This document shows, piece by piece, positions 10,479-21,580 of a DNA stretch of 64,000 nt. The number at the start of each line of letters is the position of its first letter. Within the stretch, counting starts at the first letter, position 1. The translations under genes and the position numbers were made by a program. This DNA is from Symbiodinium microadriaticum. Its lineage: Eukaryota > Sar > Dinophyceae > Suessiales > Symbiodiniaceae. The DNA lies in the NCBI GenBank assembly GCA_001939145.1, contig LSRX01000061.1:1051455-1115454 (forward strand), read 5' to 3'. The notes under the pieces are model-generated. The model saw nothing but the letters and a program-made list of their open reading frames with translations, had not been told where the DNA came from and did no database searches.

Positions 10479-12683
10479 AGGGAGGGTCGGAGGGGAAGCA
10501 CTTTGAGGTGCGGGGCTGCAATGACGTGCAGCCTAGACAGGTGAATGCAACAAACATTCCACAGCAGTGAAGCAACTGCAGAGCCATTGACGAAGCTTTT
10601 CCACGCGTGGCGTTTCTTTGACCTCCACGGCTACTTCACCATCACCTATTGACTTACTGTAACGACAATGACATCTCTCATTTCAAGACCCAAGTAAACA
10701 GTCAGCGTCTTTGTGCATCTCCTGTCCGACCTATGCTTGCTCTGCAGGCTGATCTGACTTGCGCCACAGATGCCACCTAATGTTTAATCCCCATTTCCCC
10801 ATCCTCCTCTATAGAACGCGCAGAGCGCCTACGGATCTCATGGCCGGCGCACCGTGACGAGCCGCATCACCTTGCTGTGGGGCTTAAGGCGAGCCAGTGA
10901 AAGCCAACATCAACAATTCAGAACACTGCCGAACATACAAGCCTTGTGAGGAGTGAATAGTGAAAATTGTTCTGCGCTCACCTGCCCTCTGATAATGACT
11001 TCGATCGCATGGCTTACACTCTGGCCAGCTGTCATCAAACCCCCTTGCACGGCGAAGTTGAAAGGACCAGAAAACCGGCTAGCCCTGAAATGGCTGAGAG
11101 CTTAGACTCTCGGACTTTGGGATAGACGTTCTGGGGGGGGGGGTACACACTGAAAACCGCGCTCAACACATCTGAACCGTTGAAGCCTCAGACACCCAGC
11201 CTTAAGTTGCAACGTCTCCATCCGGCCCTAGATGGCGACACCCGTCAAGTGATGCCGGGATGGCCGAAACATAACATACCACTGGCACGACAAGTAGCAG
11301 AAAGGCTTGCCCAGACTGGCTATCCAGAGGAATATAACACGGTGTGCCAAATTATCATGCGGCCCACAAGCAGGGCAGTAGCAACAACTGGGGCGTCCAC
11401 CCATTCCCTGTCGTATTCCAGGGGGTTTTCCCAATCCGGTTCCCAGGTCACGATCTCGTCCTCACCAACCAAAAGTTTCTCATGTTATTTGGCATTTGGG
11501 TTAGTCTGCACTCGTCTGCAGCATGCTGCTGTCTCTACACACCAGAGGTTGTCAGCCGCCGGTTAATTACAAAGTTGAACATCAATGTTGGCACCAACAA
11601 CTCTACGTACTTATGTTACATAGTATGTACTGTATATACATGCATACAGCCCGAAGACCTACACGAGACAAGGCCTGCATACTGCACGCCGAAGCCGCAC
11701 TCTGACGCTCGAACCCCCAACACCCATAAGGGGTTTTGACTCGACGAAGCATCGGGAAAACTGTCGATCCCGTATCGCAGGCTGTCATTGATTCAACCCG
11801 ACCTGGAGCCAAGCTCTGCGAAAATCCGCGACGGAAGGCCCCTACTGAGCTACTTAGCAGACCCACTCCTCCTTGGCTACCAAGCCCATGCTGTCGCAGT
11901 ACTGCCTGGATTTTGGGTTTAGGATGGTTCAAGGTGTCAAGACTATGTCTTTGTGGACATGGGCTTCCGGGTGTGCCGCCAGGATTCCGGTTTAAGAGGC
12001 CGGTTTAGGTCGTTTTCACGGCACAGTTTCCACCTCGCACGTATCTGCTGCGCAAAGTTAAAGCCCAAAGGTGTTTTTGCCTCCCACCTAGCTAGGACGA
12101 AGCCCGCGTTGCAGGGTACAGTCGAAAGCCGCACAGAATGAGTCAGATCTTTCTGATTACTGACCAAAACACGTGTTGCTATACAGGTGGCCTGCCATCA
12201 AGCTCTTTGATTCATTTCATCAGAGAGCAGATACACGTCAAGCCAATTGGGCTTAGCGTTAAGGCTTGAACAAACTCAGGGCAGAGGGTTCTTTTGCTTA
12301 CAGTAGAACGAAGAATGGCCCCTCAGCTTCCCGGCCTGAAGCTGCTCTCGAAGGCTTGCACACAGAAATATCCCTAGAACTCAGAGATTTCTCAACTTGC
12401 AGTGTAACTCCAAGACCTTATAGCAAAGAGAAGGCCACGGGATTGTCGAAGGCGCATCTTGCCAAGCGGCATGAAGAGCTTTCGGTGAGGGCGCGTGTAG
12501 GGGTCCATGAAGTAGGCCACCTCCGGCACCCACCCGGATTGTAGGAACCCTGGTCCAGGGAAGCCTGGATTCGACCAGATCAAGGGACCTTTGGTGCAAC
12601 AAAGCCAAAGACAGCCTTAGAATTGCTTAGGCACAGGATCTGCCTTCGTCAGGCCCCTAGAATCCGGGCTCATGAGTCTGTGA
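10479..12683. other. Region with no supported gene
   Basis: 5' flank of the secreted-protein gene and intergenic DNA. It holds a G-run at 11132-11141, the diverged dispersed-repeat copy and isolated TTTAGG motifs. Open frames look random on both strands. Confidence 0.45.
12062..12110. repeat. Dispersed repeat, diverged copy 3
   Basis: TTTTTGCCTCCCACCTAGCTAGGACGAAGCCCGCG aligns along the repeat core without gaps but with several changes. Confidence 0.5.
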
Positions 12684-12890
12684 TCATGAGAAGAAAACAT
12701 TCGATCCGAAGCGTAGATCAGGATTCGATCGATGAGTGAAGTCTGCTCTCAACCAAGCTTCCCGAACCTTCTCAGCTGTACGAACTTCCGAGTCTCCAAC
12801 GAAACAGTGCCAAAAGCCCTCAGCACTTAAAGCCTGGGAGGGAGAGCGCAGAAAGAGATTCAGCACCGAGACGATCTCTTGAACGCTCGC
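12684..12890 (-). CDS. Probable terminal exon of an unrecognised gene
   Basis: The frame runs from 12890 to TGA at 12686-12684, 68 codons. It follows an acceptor with a strong pyrimidine tract (ctgccttccgtaccttaccAG). The protein piece includes 'VQEIVSVLNLFLRSPSQ' and 'FWHCFVGDSEVRTAEKVREAW', plausible folded-domain sequence. A second good acceptor lies inside (cgctctccctcccAG near 12832), so the exon may start there, or both may be used. No family is recognised. It shares the strand of the neighbouring supported genes. Confidence 0.42.
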   Translation of the reverse strand, partial: ASVQEIVSVLNLFLRSPSQALSAEGFWHCFVGDSEVRTAEKVREAWLRADFTHRSNPDLRFGSNVFFS

Positions 12891-14199
12891 CTGGTAAGGT
12901 ACGGAAGGCAGCAGGCTCAGCGTAGTTAGACGCTTTGGGCTTCGGAGGCGAGATTTGGGGTTTAGATGTCCGAGGTTCGATTCCCTTTGGCATTCCGAAA
13001 GAGCAGCAGCCTGAGCCGCCCAGAAAACACCAGTCATGACAGACCTACACAGTGGCGAACAGATGTTCACCAGAAACAACAGCACAGCATGCGAAGGCAG
13101 TGCCGAAAGAAAGCAGCATCTTCCAAATCACAGAGCTTGAAGCCCGGACACAGGGAATCAGACCAAGCGTCCAGACAACTGTTGGGGCAGTCTGGACCAG
13201 CAAGTAGAATCGAATACAAGCAGAGCACACACGCCCTTCAGAACCCCACTAAACCCTGCAAATTGCCCATGCCAGGTAAAGTACTCCAAGTTTGGGGTAT
13301 TGGGTTTCGACTCTCACACTCGCACCAGGCAGGCAAGGCTCCACACAAGGGTTTAGGGCATTACGAGAAATCTACTTGCCTGGTTGAGAAGCACATCGCA
13401 GCCGACGAAGACATCGGGCGGCGCGAACTCCCGAAGTGCTTCCTAGGGATGGCTGAGTTCTGGGTTGTAGGGCTAACTTGGGTTTAGCGTCTTTGTTTGC
13501 CTCACAGGTTGACGGTTTAGGGTCTAAGGTGGTTGTGGGCCCCCTTTAGCTTGGATATGTCTGCAGCCTCCCCACATAGGCCTCATAGGTCGCCGGCTTC
13601 ACTCAGCTACTGTTTCTAAAGAAAAAACATCTTCCAAAAATCGCAGACGTAAAAACAACAATCCAGAATTCATGGGCCCTTGAAGAGACCCCATTGCTGC
13701 ATGAGCAGTTGCAGGTGCCGCTTCACTAAGGAGCACCAAGTATGTCGCATTTTTACAGTAGCCGCACCTTTGCTCTCGGAGATATGGCCAGGCGGGTTTC
13801 GCGTAGCGATTTCGGCACTTTGGGGGTTTGCGGAGCGGGCAGCAGAAGCAAGAAACAGCAACGCAGCCGATGGATATTGCTCCCGAGGAGATACGCTACG
13901 GCACCTGCTCAAGCTGCCGTTACCGGCCGAAACTCTTCATGTTAGCTCTTCTTGGTCTAGTGAGTCTCGTGCAAATTCGAACAAAGGATGCATGAAGATG
14001 TGCCGAGCCCATCGAGAGCCCGAGGTTTCGATATCAGCAGTCAGCTGAAGCTATGAGCCCTGAAGATCCAAAAGCCCGAACGGCATGCTTAGAATAGGGC
14101 TTTGGGGACTCGGGGACTGTTCTACTGGAAGCAATATATTCAATAACCCCGAGATATATGGTTCTGATCAAATCAAGGCCACTACTGATACTAAACTCC
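12891..14199. other. Region with no clear gene; may contain introns of the gene ending at 12684
   Basis: A long plus-strand frame (12966-13487) is Ser/Gln/Lys-rich without domain character, and antisense frames compete with it. I made no call. Confidence 0.4.
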
Positions 14200-14469
14200 C
14201 TAACCCCAAGCCGCAAACACTGGAGGCTCCTTGCCACTTGCCAGCTTGGCCGGCAGTTCGTTGTAGTCGCATCTAAGCGTGGTGATCCACTGCGCCACAC
14301 CACTGCGCACTGCCGTCTCCTTAGATTGCTTCAGAGCTGTTACAGGCTCAGTTTTCTCCAGGAACTCCATCGTTTTAGCTCCATAATTTTCGCTCATATT
14401 TATTCGACCCAGCAGGAACCAAGCAAGTGGTCTTCGTTGGAAAGGCCCTTCTGGCCTCGTCTTGTGCAA
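14200..14469 (-). CDS. Probable terminal coding exon of an unrecognised gene
   Basis: The open frame ends in TAG at 14202-14200. Its last 65 codons look strongly coding: 'MSENYGAKTMEFLEKTEP', then 'VTALKQSKETAVRSGVAQWI', then 'RCDYNELPAKLASGKEPP'. The true 5' edge is uncertain. The Met at about 14398 could be a start or an internal residue, and upstream residues to 14469 are less convincing. Lys/Glu-rich helices precede a more compact C-terminus. No family is recognised. A segment near 14290-14305 resembles a tRNA A-box by chance, but the coding reading explains it better. Confidence 0.5.
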   Translation of the reverse strand: MHKTRPEGPFQRRPLAWFLLGRINMSENYGAKTMEFLEKTEPVTALKQSKETAVRSGVAQWITTLRCDYNELPAKLASGKEPPVFAAWG

Positions 14470-14773
14470 AGGTCAGGGGTGCTCCTGTCAGGTCCGCAAT
14501 GGGTTTCGTTGTTGGACTCCGCACTCAGCACCACCAGGCCAGTCTAGGTTGGGCTAGTGGAAGCCGTAGCATTCAGTCCCCACAGGCGACCGGATTTACT
14601 GCGGCAGCCCAAACCTGCCCAAACCCTCCACTCCTGGACTCCTGGACCTCGGAATGCATCGAAACCCACACACCTAAAAGCCTAAAACCCTCCAAAAGGG
14701 CAGGGCCGGTGTCAGCAAAGAAAGTCAAAAACATCGGGGGGAGAGTCGGCAAACAGGAGAGGCGGAAGTCACA

Positions 14774-14807
14774 AAACCCTAAACCCTAAACCCAAAACCC
14801 TAAACCC
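14774..14807. repeat. Telomere-like CCCTAAA cluster
   Basis: Four CCCTAAA-type units in the reverse orientation to the cluster at 161. Confidence 0.85.
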
Positions 14808-15270
14808 TTTGGGGGGCCTGGTTTTGACATGCAGCCCTACAGATGTTGACTCGCAGCTGGCTGCTTGCTGACTCGATTTGCCGACAACCACCAATATGGC
14901 CAAGACTCGACAGCTTGTCTAAGGCACTCGGGATCTCCTGAGAGCAGCAAGCCGACGTCAAAACTCACGCCGCTAGTCAACAGCGTCAGTCTGAAATCCG
15001 CAAGGGCCCGAACCCAGGAAGCACCTCTGACTCTAACCCGAAACCCCACCTCTCAAAGCCCAAAGCCCGAATATTTCCCTTCTTCCAACCAGTAAAGCCC
15101 TGTTCAAACGCCACCCCCAGATCCTTCAAGCCCTAAACTACGTACCCTAAACCCACAAAAGCCGAGGTGCTGTCTTGGAGCAGCACTGCACGGGCACCGA
15201 AGCCAGCGCAGGCCACGCCACCGAGTCCAAGGCCCGAGCCAAACTCAAGGACGCTGAGGCCTTTTCAGGG

Positions 15271-15513
15271 TTTCGGGTTTTAGGGTTTAGGGTTTAGGGT
15301 CTAGGGGTTTAGGGGTTTTTTTCCCTCTCGCATGGCAAAGGATCAAAGCCCACAAGCGAGGTAGTTCGGGGAGCACTACATGACAAGCCCACAATGTTGA
15401 AAGGAGGATGCCGCTCCAGACTAGCCCATAATGAACCATCAGCGGACCGACACCCAAAATTTCAACATCAGTTTAGGGGTTTAGGGTTTAGGGGTTTAGG
15501 GTTTCGGGTTTTT
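15271..15513. repeat. Two telomere-like clusters flanking a dispersed repeat copy
   Basis: TTTAGGG arrays at 15271-15316 and 15471-15513 bracket a copy of the dispersed repeat that starts TTTTTTCCCTCTCGCAT. Confidence 0.8.
15316..15372. repeat. Dispersed repeat, copy 2
   Basis: Same core as at 724, with small substitutions and a one-base deletion after GCGAGGT. Confidence 0.8.
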
Positions 15514-16090
15514 GGAGGATTTTGTAGGATGTGCATTCGAGGGCCGGGGCTAGGTTGATTGTCGGGTGATTAATAACTGGCTCAGATGCTCGGCAAAATA
15601 CCCAACTCGCCCTACATCCCTTCATTCACCTATGCCAACCAGTTGACTAGGTGCCGGAATAGCACCTCACCCATCAGTACAGCTCGAAGTGTTTCAAATC
15701 AATGCTCACGAGTCTTCCTTTCAGAAGAGCCTGCTCACTCTTTGGATTTTTTCTGTTTGCTCCTTGCCGGTGCAGGCTGACGCTTCACTGCCAATGGGAG
15801 ATAGGCTCATCTACACCGTCTGGATATGCAACGTGCCCGGCCCCCGACAGCGGAGGTTGGACAACGGAGCTACAAGCTAATGCAAACTTTTCAGGAGTGG
15901 CTCTAGCCGCTAGCCATCTCACTGGTTGCTACGAGTTATACTTCTCAGGAAAACCGGAAAACCACACTTGCGGAAGCTGCCCGGTACTGAGTACAGGCTG
16001 CAGGCACCGCTGGCGATATCTCAGAGCGTCAGCAACAGGAAACTAAGTCTGCTGTCCCGACGACCTGCCAGAGTACGCCCAAGCTACAGC

Positions 16091-17128
16091 CTAAACGGCT
16101 TTGCCTGCATCTCCCGGTGACTGCACGGCATCCTTGGGATCTGCGAGAATGGGCGTCTTCTCGTCCTTGCTGGGCGCATGTACCATGGCCGCAATCGACT
16201 TGTAGAAGAGCGCCGAGAAGATCAAGCAGAGACCTAGAACTTGCAAGTGCGTCACCGGGTTGTGATACTTGACATAGGAGACCAGGATGGACACCACCTG
16301 GCGAACGTTCATCGTGGCCGCAAAGACCAAGGCCCCAAACTCCTTAATCTGCGAATAGATGAAGAACTGGCTCGCCACCGCCGACGCACTCAACAAGCCA
16401 CAGTCCAACCAGAAGCGCGGATGGGCGAAGCCGAAAGCCGTAGCTGGCCAGAGTTCACCAGTGACCAAAAGGGTAACCATGGACACGCTGGCGGAGAGCA
16501 GGTTGATGTATAGCATCTGGTTGTACTTGGTCGTCTTGTGCTCCTTGAAGAGCTTCTCTTGGAATGTTGATGTGAGGCCATCGAGGGCCAGGAAGCCACC
16601 AAGCAACAAGAAGCCCTTGAAGCTGTTGTTAGCATCCACCTTGGAATGTGTTGGGCCCGTCATCAGAAACTCCGTGCAGCCCAGCGTGACGGACAGGGCC
16701 ACCATCCAATCCCGTGCGCTGTATGACTTCCCGGAGATGATCATGCCCCAGATCATGACTGGCATCATTTTGAAGCTCTTTCCCAACATCTGCACCGCAA
16801 AAGAGACATACTTCAGTGCCTCGTACTGGCAAGAGCTGGCATACACGTTGGAAAGGGACACGACGAGGTATTTCCACAAGGGGGCCTCGTTCTTCATGGA
16901 CTCGCCCTTCGCGATCGCCATGGCAACTGCGAAAGCCACCGCTGCCAGTCGATTGCACAGAACGAGGAAGACGGAATATCTAAAAAGGGTGCCATCGTAA
17001 GCTACCGTCATGATGCCCTCCTGGAGAATCCCGTAGACAACCAGGGTGCAGATAATCCCAACACCGTAGAACACACACCACGCGGCAGAGGACGAGCTTG
17101 GACTCTCTGCCATCGGCGCGCCCGGCAT
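16091..17128 (-). CDS. SLC35B-like nucleotide-sugar / PAPS transporter (UAA transporter family)
   Basis: Single uninterrupted frame encoding a hydrophobic protein of about 345 residues with roughly ten membrane segments, the usual size for this family. Near the N-terminus it has 'GILQEGIMT', matching the 'G.QE..MT' signature of SLC35B2/B3 proteins. The middle has 'YEALKYVSFAVQMLGKSFK' followed by 'MPVMIWGMI', the family's conserved Y-(E)-AL-(K)-VS...Q-L-KS-K..PVM block. The second half has 'GFLALDGLTSTFQEKLF' and 'FGALVFAATMNVRQ', corresponding to the D-G-T-(S)...(Q)-LF and FGA..F....RQ motifs. Members exchange PAPS or UDP-sugars for nucleotide monophosphates across Golgi/ER membranes, and the blocks resemble the PAPS-type branch most. 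I start at the Met at 17128. An upstream in-frame Met at 17242 would add 38 residues lacking family character, and another Met lies at 17113. No intron is needed. Substrate is inferred, not shown. Confidence 0.9.
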   Translation of the reverse strand: MPGAPMAESPSSSSAAWCVFYGVGIICTLVVYGILQEGIMTVAYDGTLFRYSVFLVLCNRLAAVAFAVAMAIAKGESMKNEAPLWKYLVVSLSNVYASSCQYEALKYVSFAVQMLGKSFKMMPVMIWGMIISGKSYSARDWMVALSVTLGCTEFLMTGPTHSKVDANNSFKGFLLLGGFLALDGLTSTFQEKLFKEHKTTKYNQMLYINLLSASVSMVTLLVTGELWPATAFGFAHPRFWLDCGLLSASAVASQFFIYSQIKEFGALVFAATMNVRQVVSILVSYVKYHNPVTHLQVLGLCLIFSALFYKSIAAMVHAPSKDEKTPILADPKDAVQSPGDAGKAV

Positions 17129-17242
17129 TGCTTCGCTTCGCAGGTAGTAATAAGGAAGGAGGATCGTGTGACTTTGGGCCAAGCCTGAGTCGAAGGGGTT
17201 CAAGCGGATCAAAGCTAACGCTAATGCTGCTGACGACGACAC

Positions 17243-18316
17243 TACTACTCAGCGACTAGTAGCCAATACTGCGGCTTCTGCTGTCGCCGTTGTGACAGAA
17301 CGGCAACACGAACCGCCACCTCCACAGCACCAACTGCAATCACAACAACGAGGAGACAAGACTGAACAAGAATACTCCGAGAACCCACGCCACCGCCTTC
17401 CATCGACACCACCGGCGGCTGGATTGCCAGCCATCGTGCCTCAAATATTTTTCACAATCTCCCAGGCCCAAGGCTGTCGAAAGGCTCCGGCTTTCTGGTG
17501 CCAGCTACTGTGACCCCAAGTGGGCAGCTCTTTAGCGGTAGTTGCCTGTGCCACCTAATGAGCCCGTAAATCGCCCCTCTTCTCAGTTTCTCAGCAAGCA
17601 TCCAAGATGATCGATGCCGGCCAGACAGTGTCGCCACTTTGAAGGATATCAGTGGTGATGTTCGTCACTTCAGGGGCGCCGCCTCAGCGAAGGAACATAA
17701 GGGGAGAAGCTGCCCCGGCAATGTCCACAGCCTAATTGACGGGCCTCAGTGGTCAATAAGACTACTTGCTTAAGACCCTCTACTCTCCACATCACTAGAG
17801 CACCATACACCCAATGAGCCCTACAGTCTGCGCTCCAACGGAACGGAACCAGGCCGTGAAAGTAATCCGGCAGGTCTGGCAAAGATGGTCTGCAACAACA
17901 AAGTCTGACGTCCGAATATCAGCCACTGTCTCGCTGCAGCGAGCCGAAAATGATTCTTGAAAGCCTAGGGGCCTGCTGAATCATGCATGGCTTCAAGGCG
18001 GTACACAAGGGCTCCTATAAGGAGTACGGTAAGGGGTCCTAAAAGGCGTACTATGAAGAGTATGATTACCACCATCCCCTCCAAAGTTCAGGCCCCAGTG
18101 AGTGCCCGAAGCTAGAAGGCGCCAGCCGGAAAGTTGGAAAATCAGTGTCTTCAATTCATAGCCCTGACATAGACTAGAGGAGTGTAGCGGCCCTTATCCA
18201 AGTTCCTTTTGGGGGACTTCTTCGCTTTTGCGTGCTTCTAAATCTGAAGTCGTAATGCCGGACATGTGATCTTCCCCCAGGAGCAGGTTCAAGCACCACC
18301 ACCACCACCGCCACTG
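17243..18316. other. 5' flank of the transporter gene; no gene seen
   Basis: Includes GCAGC/GTAGT-like short repeats around 17240-17330. No TATA-like or spliced-leader-relict sequence could be recognised. Confidence 0.4.
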
Positions 18317-18556
18317 CTATCGCTGGAGCATCATAGAAATTCCTTGTGCCCAGTGACGCAACATCTCCTGGAAGCGGTTCGCAGCACCCGGGACCTGGGA
18401 CACGAAGACGCTGAAGGTGTCATTCAAAGGCACCTGAACAGTCGTTTCGACTCGTATCGTGTAAACCCGCACAGGCGCTTGTGGATTCGACTTTCGCATC
18501 CCCGGGTTCCTGACAAGTAAACTCTGGTCTTCCACGTGCCGATGAGTCTTAAGCAA
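18317..18556 (-). CDS. Possible exon, unrecognised
   Basis: The minus-strand frame ends in TAG. It includes 'VRVYTIRVETTVQVPLND', then 'TFSVFVSQVPG' and 'NRFQEMLRHWAQG', an alternation of beta-like and helical sequence that looks coding. The plus strand across the same interval also gives a plausible-looking peptide, so strand and reality are uncertain. It would share the orientation of the neighbouring genes. Confidence 0.28.
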   Translation of the reverse strand: MLKTHRHVEDQSLLVRNPGMRKSNPQAPVRVYTIRVETTVQVPLNDTFSVFVSQVPGAANRFQEMLRHWAQGISMMLQR

Positions 18557-19554
18557 GCTACAGTCTGCTACACTTCAACACAGCTCCGAATGCTCATGAG
18601 GCGGTTTGAATACGTCTCGCGATTGCGTAGCCTTTCAATCAGACTTGGCAGAATTGACGGAAAATCCAAAGTTGGTCTACGTTAACCTCAAATTAGCGTC
18701 AAGCTTGTTTGTGTGATCAAAGGTTTGTCAGCAGGTTCTAGCCATTTATCTGTCAGATTTAGTCTGCAAGAGATAAAGCCGAATCGCGATCATGACCTAG
18801 CATAATACTTTCCGCAGCAGCTTGACTACTGGAGAGATGCTATATAGCACCCCTCAGCATGTAGCGCTTGTAGATCTGAAGCTTCAAACAGTGAACCATG
18901 ATTAAAATGTATGCGAACAGCACATACTCGACGCGTATAGATTGAATCCATACAGATTCTGATTTTGGTAATTGGTTACACTGATACTTGCATATTGTAA
19001 GTGAAAAATTCGGCACGGAACATCAATCAGGTATCAAGAGTGGATTCAGATGAGCTTTAACTACTGTACAACGCTATGGTCGTGAATCACCGCGTGAATA
19101 CGACGTTCGCTAAACAAAACCCCCTTCTTGTGAGCGATCTTTTTGCGAAGATGTAGCCAGCACTACTCAAACATTAGACGAGTATTTAATAATTTATCGT
19201 TGATAAGAGTAGTTAAAGGGTATCTAAACACTGGTTATGTGCAAATGATACGTGCCATACAGACTACGGGGAGCAACCTGGGTTAACTTGATGCTACATA
19301 TGACTGCCTATTGACTAGATGTGCATCACAGATAAGCTAATTAGCATTGGCTTGTGCTCGAATACAATGGAGCAGTGACAAGGCTTTTGGTACCAGAAAG
19401 AACTCAGCTATATAATGGCAACCGAACTGTTTAAGATTTATGCGAACAGCAAATATTCGACGAATACCAGTCCGAAGCTTTCCTTTCTTGGTAAAGCAGT
19501 ACTGAGCATCAACTAGGCAGCTAACTGATATTCATGCATGTATCAGCCTGCGGC
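18557..19554. other. AT-richer stretch with no gene
   Basis: Almost no open frame above 60 codons on either strand and lower GC than the surroundings. I see no structured repeat. Confidence 0.5.
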
Positions 19555-19880
19555 GAGGTCCCAATGTTTTGGTGGTCTGGGGGCCCCCAAAACATTGAAA
19601 CCTCACATGGTTTCGGACTCTTTGGGTGCGAACGTGCTGAGAGGTCACAATGTTTTAGCAGTCCGAAACCGGGAAGGTCACAATAAAACCATGCTGGAGA
19701 ATCTCAGGCCAGCGTGGACCTGGAGACGCCAAAACATTGGCTCTATTATCTTTTGGAGACGTGGGGCCCCAAAGGATTGGGACCTCTCATGGTTCGCGAC
19801 TCTGGGAGTGCGTATGCACTGAGAAGTCCCAATGTTGTAGCGATCTAGGAGCCCACAACCATGGAAGGTCCCAATCAACC
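19555..19880. repeat. Inverted and direct repeat cluster built on GAGGTCCCAATGTTTTGG
   Basis: The segment 19555-19604 is a hairpin: an 18-base arm at 19555-19572 pairs with 19587-19604 at 16 of 18 positions around a loop of about 14 bases with its own GGGG/CCCC core. Related arms recur in both orientations near 19641, 19674, 19730, 19771, 19830 and 19863. Blocks of about 85 bp starting near 19581 and 19766 are similar to each other (spacing about 185 bp). No coding frame is credible. It may be a fold-back or MITE-like element. Confidence 0.75.
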
Positions 19881-19934
19881 AATACAGCCAACAGGTACGT
19901 GGGGTTGGGGGGCAGGGGTACCATATATGTGCAA

Positions 19935-19970
<36 letters not shown>

Positions 19971-19973
19971 ATG

Positions 19974-20022
<49 letters not shown>

Positions 20023-20159
20023 ATGTATATGTATATGTATATATATATATATAGAGAGAGAGAGAGATAGATAGATAGATAGATAGATAGATAAATAGAT
20101 ATGTGAATATATATATATATATATATATACATATGCGTACAATGTACACACACACACAC
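19935..20159. repeat. TA/TG/GATA microsatellite with a 52-bp internal duplication
   Basis: TA, TG and GATA runs. The stretch containing GTGTGTGTGT followed by ATGTATATG-type sequence occurs twice with a shift of 52 bp (19961 and 20013). The long Tyr/Ile/Thr/His frames here are repeat artefacts. Confidence 0.9.
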
Positions 20160-20261
20160 ATGCACACCCTAGCAGCAGAAGCTGCGGACTCGCGGGGAAC
20201 CTCGAGCCATCCAATTGCCTCGCCACCCCCACCGCCCACGCCGTCGAAGGCCTGCACAGCA

Positions 20262-20338
20262 CAGTAGCAGAAGCAGCAGTAGAAGCAGTAGTAGTAGTAG
20301 TCGTCGTCGTCGTAGTTGTGGTTGTTGTCGTTGCCAGA
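20262..20338. repeat. Mixed trinucleotide tract (AGC/AGT/CGT/TTG)
   Basis: Short runs of CAG, TAG, TCG and TTG triplets. Open frames across it are repeat-driven. Confidence 0.8.
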
Positions 20339-20993
20339 TAAGACGGAACCTACTCAGCAATCTGGACTCCGCAGCAGACCGAGCATCTGAGGATTTCAAA
20401 GCCCTGATAGCGACTGCTACCTTGAATCCATACATGGCCACCAAAATTCTAGCGACACCTTGAACACAAAGTAGAGTAGAGCATGGCATAGCATAGCGCA
20501 GCGTAGCGCAGTACAAGTGTAGCATGGTCGAATCACAAAACCAGACACTGCTTACCTGCAGCCGTGTTAGCAAAGCCCTTGCATTCCGTCTACTTGCCCT
20601 CGTGCAAGACCCTCGTTTGTGGCTTGGAAAAACTGTGAGACTGCAATGCGTGAGGCCACTGACCATGATTGTGCCACAGACAGAAGAACGTTAGACCTTG
20701 AACGATTCACATCCTAAACCCCGTATCCGAACGGCAATCCACACATGCAAAGGACTCCATCGTGAAGACCCAACCCTACGCCCAAATCCAAAGCCTATGC
20801 CAATTCGGCCTAGAGTCTAGCATCGATATCCCCCGCAAATCCTAACGGTCCTAACACATCCCGCGCTCTCAACTCCAACTCCCAACCACGCTTTCAGTGA
20901 CTCCGGGTCGGCGAACTGCTCAAGGCGCGCTTTGGCCTTGTCCACGCGCCTGAAGTGAACTCACGGCGCTTTCAGGGGCTCAGGGTACTAAGA

Positions 20994-21503
20994 TCAGCTT
21001 CCCGGAATCCCTGCTCCACTCCCCCACTTGGACCAGATCTGGTCAAGTCTCTCTTGGATCTTCGGGGGCAGCGGAATGTCAGGCATCTGGTCTTCATCCT
21101 CCTGGGCTTTGAGCAGACTCTCGAACCTTTCCATCTTCTCGGGACTCTCACAGCCGATTGGGGGTTTAAGTATGTTATGCAAAGCCGTGGCGGTGGTGGT
21201 GGTGGTGGTGGTGGTGGGGCGGGGTGGTGATGGCAGCGGTGATGGTAACCGGGATGACGATGAAGAAACAGATATTCAACACATCCACTACGAAGGGGCT
21301 GACAAGAACAAGAGTAGCGACAGCAGTAGTGCGTAGCTCTAGTACCAGCAGTGGTGCCAACGATTATAAACGAGGAATGAAACGAACGAAATGAACCGGT
21401 CACACTCCAAAGCCGAAACCCCATAAAGCCACACTCCTAGACCAAACCTCATCTGCAAGACATCTTCACTCCAGGCCTGAGCAGATATGAGTTCGGCGTG
21501 TAN

Positions 21504-21580
<77 letters not shown>

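Larger units (their letters stand above)
14470..16090. other. Region without a supported gene
   Basis: Telomere-like clusters, a dispersed repeat copy and many CCCGAA/CCCTAA motifs. Open frames at 15586-16120 look random. Confidence 0.45.

Noticed and set aside
14285..14310. tRNA A-box-like TGGCGCAGTGG on the minus strand
   Set aside because: It falls in the middle of a well-supported coding exon and has no T-arm.
19678..20262. Tyr/Ile/Thr/His-rich frames
   Set aside because: Translations of TA, TG and GATA microsatellites.
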